A stretch of DNA of 5,574 bases, taken from NCBI GenBank assembly GCA_012030815.1, contig JAAUVF010000071.1:1-5574 (forward strand), read 5' to 3'. The notes below the pieces were generated by a model. The model was given only the letters and a program-made list of their open reading frames with translations. It had not been told where the DNA came from and searched no databases. Below are positions 5,407-5,574 of this stretch, in pieces. The DNA comes from Nanobdellota archaeon. Lineage in GTDB: Archaea > Thermoproteota > Nitrososphaeria > Nitrososphaerales > Nitrosopumilaceae. How positions within the stretch are numbered: position 1 is the first letter of the stretch; each line of letters opens with the position of its first letter. A program made the translations under genes and the position numbers.

Positions 5407-5415
5407 TTTATTAAA
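5407..5415 (+). promoter_or_regulatory. TATA box of the right-edge gene
   Basis: TTTATTAAA is centred 25 bases before GTG 5436. At usual archaeal spacing transcription would start at the GTG itself, giving a leaderless mRNA and supporting that start codon. Confidence 0.45.
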
Positions 5416-5435
5416 AAATTTACGGATTTGATATT

Positions 5436-5574
5436 GTGAATAAGAAAAAAGACAAAGAAGATGAAAATATTGCATCAAAAAGAAATGATGACTGGTGGCG
5501 ATTAGAAAAATTCCAAATTGGAAGGAAAAAATACCTTAGACTTATCATTGTAATGGGATATGCATATTGCATAA
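5436..5574 (+). CDS. N-terminal fragment of a basic, probably membrane-inserted protein, cut by the right edge
   Basis: The frame opens at GTG 5436 and is still open at the window edge after 46 codons. The nearest upstream in-frame stop is TAA 5412-5414, and no ATG lies between. The first 25 or so residues are highly charged (NKKKDKEDENIASKRNDDWW). They are followed by a basic stretch (RLEKFQIGRKKYLR) and then a hydrophobic run (LIIVMGYAYCI) that looks like the start of a membrane helix with its positive side in the cytoplasm. I recognise no family from this piece. A TATA-like box sits 25 bases upstream. The gene is divergent from the zinc-finger unit and shares its intergenic motif. Confidence 0.6.
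   Translation, partial: MNKKKDKEDENIASKRNDDWWRLEKFQIGRKKYLRLIIVMGYAYCI

Overview
The window looks like a piece of an AT-rich, ammonia-oxidiser-like archaeon (Nitrososphaerota/Thaumarchaeota, Nitrosopumilus-type). It carries an archaeal/eukaryotic-type Nep1 rRNA methyltransferase, an archaeal RNase P Rpp21-type subunit, a single-C2H2-finger protein and a stand-alone Lrp-type effector-domain protein. It also has a tRNA without encoded CCA, TATA-like boxes and T-rich ends, and almost no Shine-Dalgarno sites. The phylum is inferred from this gene mix; no marker pins the genus.

Layout. (1) 2-211: the tail of an unrecognised protein, ending exactly where recognisable ribonucleotide reductase (RNR) sequence begins in another frame. 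(2) 202-2130: a class II (adenosylcobalamin-dependent) RNR. It lacks its N-terminal part and is broken into three reading-frame pieces by two single-base indels, and its C-terminal cysteine cluster is intact. (3) 2178-3308 and 3310-3978: a membrane-anchored, extracytoplasmic glycoside-hydrolase-like TIM-barrel protein, followed one base later by Nep1. (4) 4001-4074: tRNA-Gly(UCC). (5) 4126-4428: RNase P component 4, whose stop codon directly abuts the stop codon of a convergent gene. (6) 5183-4429, minus strand: a two-gene unit of a 75-residue C2H2 zinc-finger protein and a 174-residue protein made of two tandem Lrp/AsnC-type effector (RAM) domains without a helix-turn-helix. (7) 5184-5435: a divergent intergenic region with nested perfect inverted repeats and an 11-base motif present near both promoters. 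(8) 5436-5574: the start of a basic, probably membrane-inserted protein cut by the window edge.

Several genes serve core information processing: dNTP synthesis (RNR), rRNA modification (Nep1), and tRNA plus tRNA 5' maturation (tRNA-Gly, RNase P). The right-hand part is the least ordinary. There a zinc-finger protein and a DNA-binding-free effector-domain protein sit behind a promoter region with shared palindromic motifs and mutually exclusive hairpins. The RNR indels, one of them in an A-run, look more like sequencing or assembly error than biology, but the sequence alone cannot settle that.
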